A DNA stretch of 5,914 nt, taken from positions 1 to 5,914 of the forward strand of contig JAWVEV010000186.1 of NCBI GenBank assembly GCA_033856535.1. The letters run 5' to 3'. Positions 4,868 to 5,914 of the stretch are shown one piece after another. Below the pieces are notes generated by a model that worked only from the letters and a program-made list of their open reading frames with translations, was not told where the DNA came from and did no database searches. The number at the start of each line of letters is the position of its first letter. The first letter of the stretch is position 1. This DNA comes from JAWVEV01 sp033856535 (lineage in GTDB: Bacteria > Actinomycetota > Thermoleophilia > Miltoncostaeales > Miltoncostaeaceae). The position numbers and the translations under genes were made by a program.

Positions 4868-5914
4868 GTGACCGCCGGCCGCCGGCCGCTGCTGCAGCTG
4901 CTCCCCCGCGTCCCCTCAGGGGTCGCGGGGGTGGCGGGCGTCGTCCTGCTGGCCCTGGCCGGGATCTGGCTGGTGGTCAACGCGGCCGACGACCCGGGCA
5001 ACTTCGCGACGGTGGTGCTGATCGGCATCACCAACGGCGCCATCTACGGGCTGATCGCGCTGGGCTACACCCTGGTCTACGGCGTCCTCGAGCTGATCAA
5101 CTTCGCCCACGGCGACGTCTTCATGCTGGGCGGGATGCTCACGTCCACGCTGGCCGTGGGCACGCTCGGGCTGGTGGCCGGCGAGTCGCTGCTCGTGCTG
5201 CTGCCGGCCGTGCTGCTCTGCCTGGTGGCGGCCGCGGCGTTCTGCGCGGCGATCAACGCCGGCGTGGAGCTGATCGCCTACCGGCGGCTGCGCGGCGGCC
5301 CGCGCCTGGCCCCGTTGATCACCGCGGTCGGGGTCTCGTTCATCCTCCAGAACGTCGGCCTGATCTGGAAGGGCCCGGTCTCGGTGAGCCTGCCGGACAT
5401 CCTGCCCCAGGGCGCGATCTTCGAGGTGGGCCGGGTGGCCTACACCTGGGACAAGCTGATCGTGCTGGCGCTGACCGTGCCGGTGCTGCTCGGGCTGCTG
5501 GCGCTGGTGCAGGGCACCCGGCAGGGGAAGGCCATGCGGGCGACCGCGCAGGACATGGACGCGGCCGCGATGCTCGGCGTGAACGTCGACCGCACGATCA
5601 GCTTCACGTTCGCGCTCGCCGGGGCCCTGGCGGGCGTGGCCGGGGTGCTCTTCGCGCTCTACGTCACGAACATCCGCTTCGACACCGGCTTCCAGCTCGG
5701 CCTGATCGCCTTCACGGCGGCGGTGCTGGGCGGCATCGGGAACCTGACCGGCGCGGTGGTGGGGTCGCTGGTGATCGGGCTCGTCCAGGCCTGCAACGAC
5801 GGGTTCACCTGGCTCACGCCGGGCAGCGACTGGACCCAGTCGATCGTTTTCGCGATCCTGATCCTGATCCTCGTCTTCCGTCCCGAAGGGCTGCTCGGGG
5901 AGCGGACGCCCGAA
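4868..5914 (+). CDS. livH: LivH-type branched-chain amino acid ABC transporter permease (3' end outside window)
   Basis: Open from GTG 4868 to the window edge, 349 residues without a stop. It is an integral membrane permease that pairs with LivM to form the channel of the importer served by the adjacent binding protein. Family marks are ITNGAIYGLIALGYTLVYGV (54-73), ELINFAHGDVFMLGG (75-89), RRLRGGPRLAPLITAVGVSF (139-158), the cytoplasmic coupling stretch KAMRATAQDMDAAAMLGVN (221-239), FALAGALAGVAGVL (248-261), and IAFTAAVLGGIGNLTGAVVGSLVIGL (280-305). The sequence has reached FRPEGLLGE (337-345), normally within a few residues of the LivH C-terminus, so little is missing unless it is fused to LivM. 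About 45 residues precede the first family motif, including an extra hydrophobic stretch (18-37), longer than usual. The SD is weak: GGGAGG lies about 27 bases upstream, so translation may depend on coupling to livK. Confidence 0.92.
   Translation, partial: MTAGRRPLLQLLPRVPSGVAGVAGVVLLALAGIWLVVNAADDPGNFATVVLIGITNGAIYGLIALGYTLVYGVLELINFAHGDVFMLGGMLTSTLAVGTLGLVAGESLLVLLPAVLLCLVAAAAFCAAINAGVELIAYRRLRGGPRLAPLITAVGVSFILQNVGLIWKGPVSVSLPDILPQGAIFEVGRVAYTWDKLIVLALTVPVLLGLLALVQGTRQGKAMRATAQDMDAAAMLGVNVDRTISFTFALAGALAGVAGVLFALYVTNIRFDTGFQLGLIAFTAAVLGGIGNLTGAVVGSLVIGLVQACNDGFTWLTPGSDWTQSIVFAILILILVFRPEGLLGERTPE

Overview
The window is very GC-rich, with G/C at nearly all third codon positions, GTG starts, and alanine/arginine/glycine-rich shadow frames. 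This points to a high-GC actinobacterium. The style of the variant GH3 lipoprotein and of the Liv transporter would suit a Thermoleophilia/Solirubrobacterales-type soil lineage, but that placement is inference and no marker gene is present to prove it.

Layout. (1) Bases 1-618 (+) hold the C-terminal 205 residues of an acetolactate synthase of the catabolic, FAD-independent AlsS type. (2) Bases 687-1091 (+) encode a complete MsrB methionine-R-sulfoxide reductase. (3) Bases about 1087-2202 (+) encode a GH3-family (NagZ-like) lipoprotein that overlaps the msrB stop. Its only well-placed start is a rare ATT codon, and its second catalytic motif departs from classical NagZ. (4) Bases 2215-3315 (-) encode a secreted protein made of an unrecognised beta-rich domain, a HYR domain, a Pro/Thr/Ala linker built on tandem repeats, and a short unrecognised C-terminal module. 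It converges on the GH3 gene with only 12 bp between stop codons, and a perfect 8-bp inverted repeat spans that junction. (5) Bases 3316-3526 are a divergent intergenic region with a perfect 22-bp palindrome and a pair of mutually exclusive hairpins. (6) Bases 3527-4834 (+) encode a lipoprotein substrate-binding protein of the branched-chain amino acid ABC family (LivK-like). (7) Bases 4868-5914 (+) encode a LivH-type permease that runs off the window.

Function. The right half is the start of a Liv-type ABC importer operon; livM, livG and livF would be expected beyond the right edge. The left half is a codirectional series (acetolactate synthase, methionine sulfoxide repair, envelope glycosidase-like lipoprotein) with no obvious shared pathway. 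The HYR protein is probably exported and may bind surfaces or partners. I saw no mobile element, CRISPR array, tRNA or rRNA. Most of the window is ordinary chromosomal metabolism and transport. The points most worth checking are the regulatory palindromes, the GH3 start and active site, and the HYR protein architecture.
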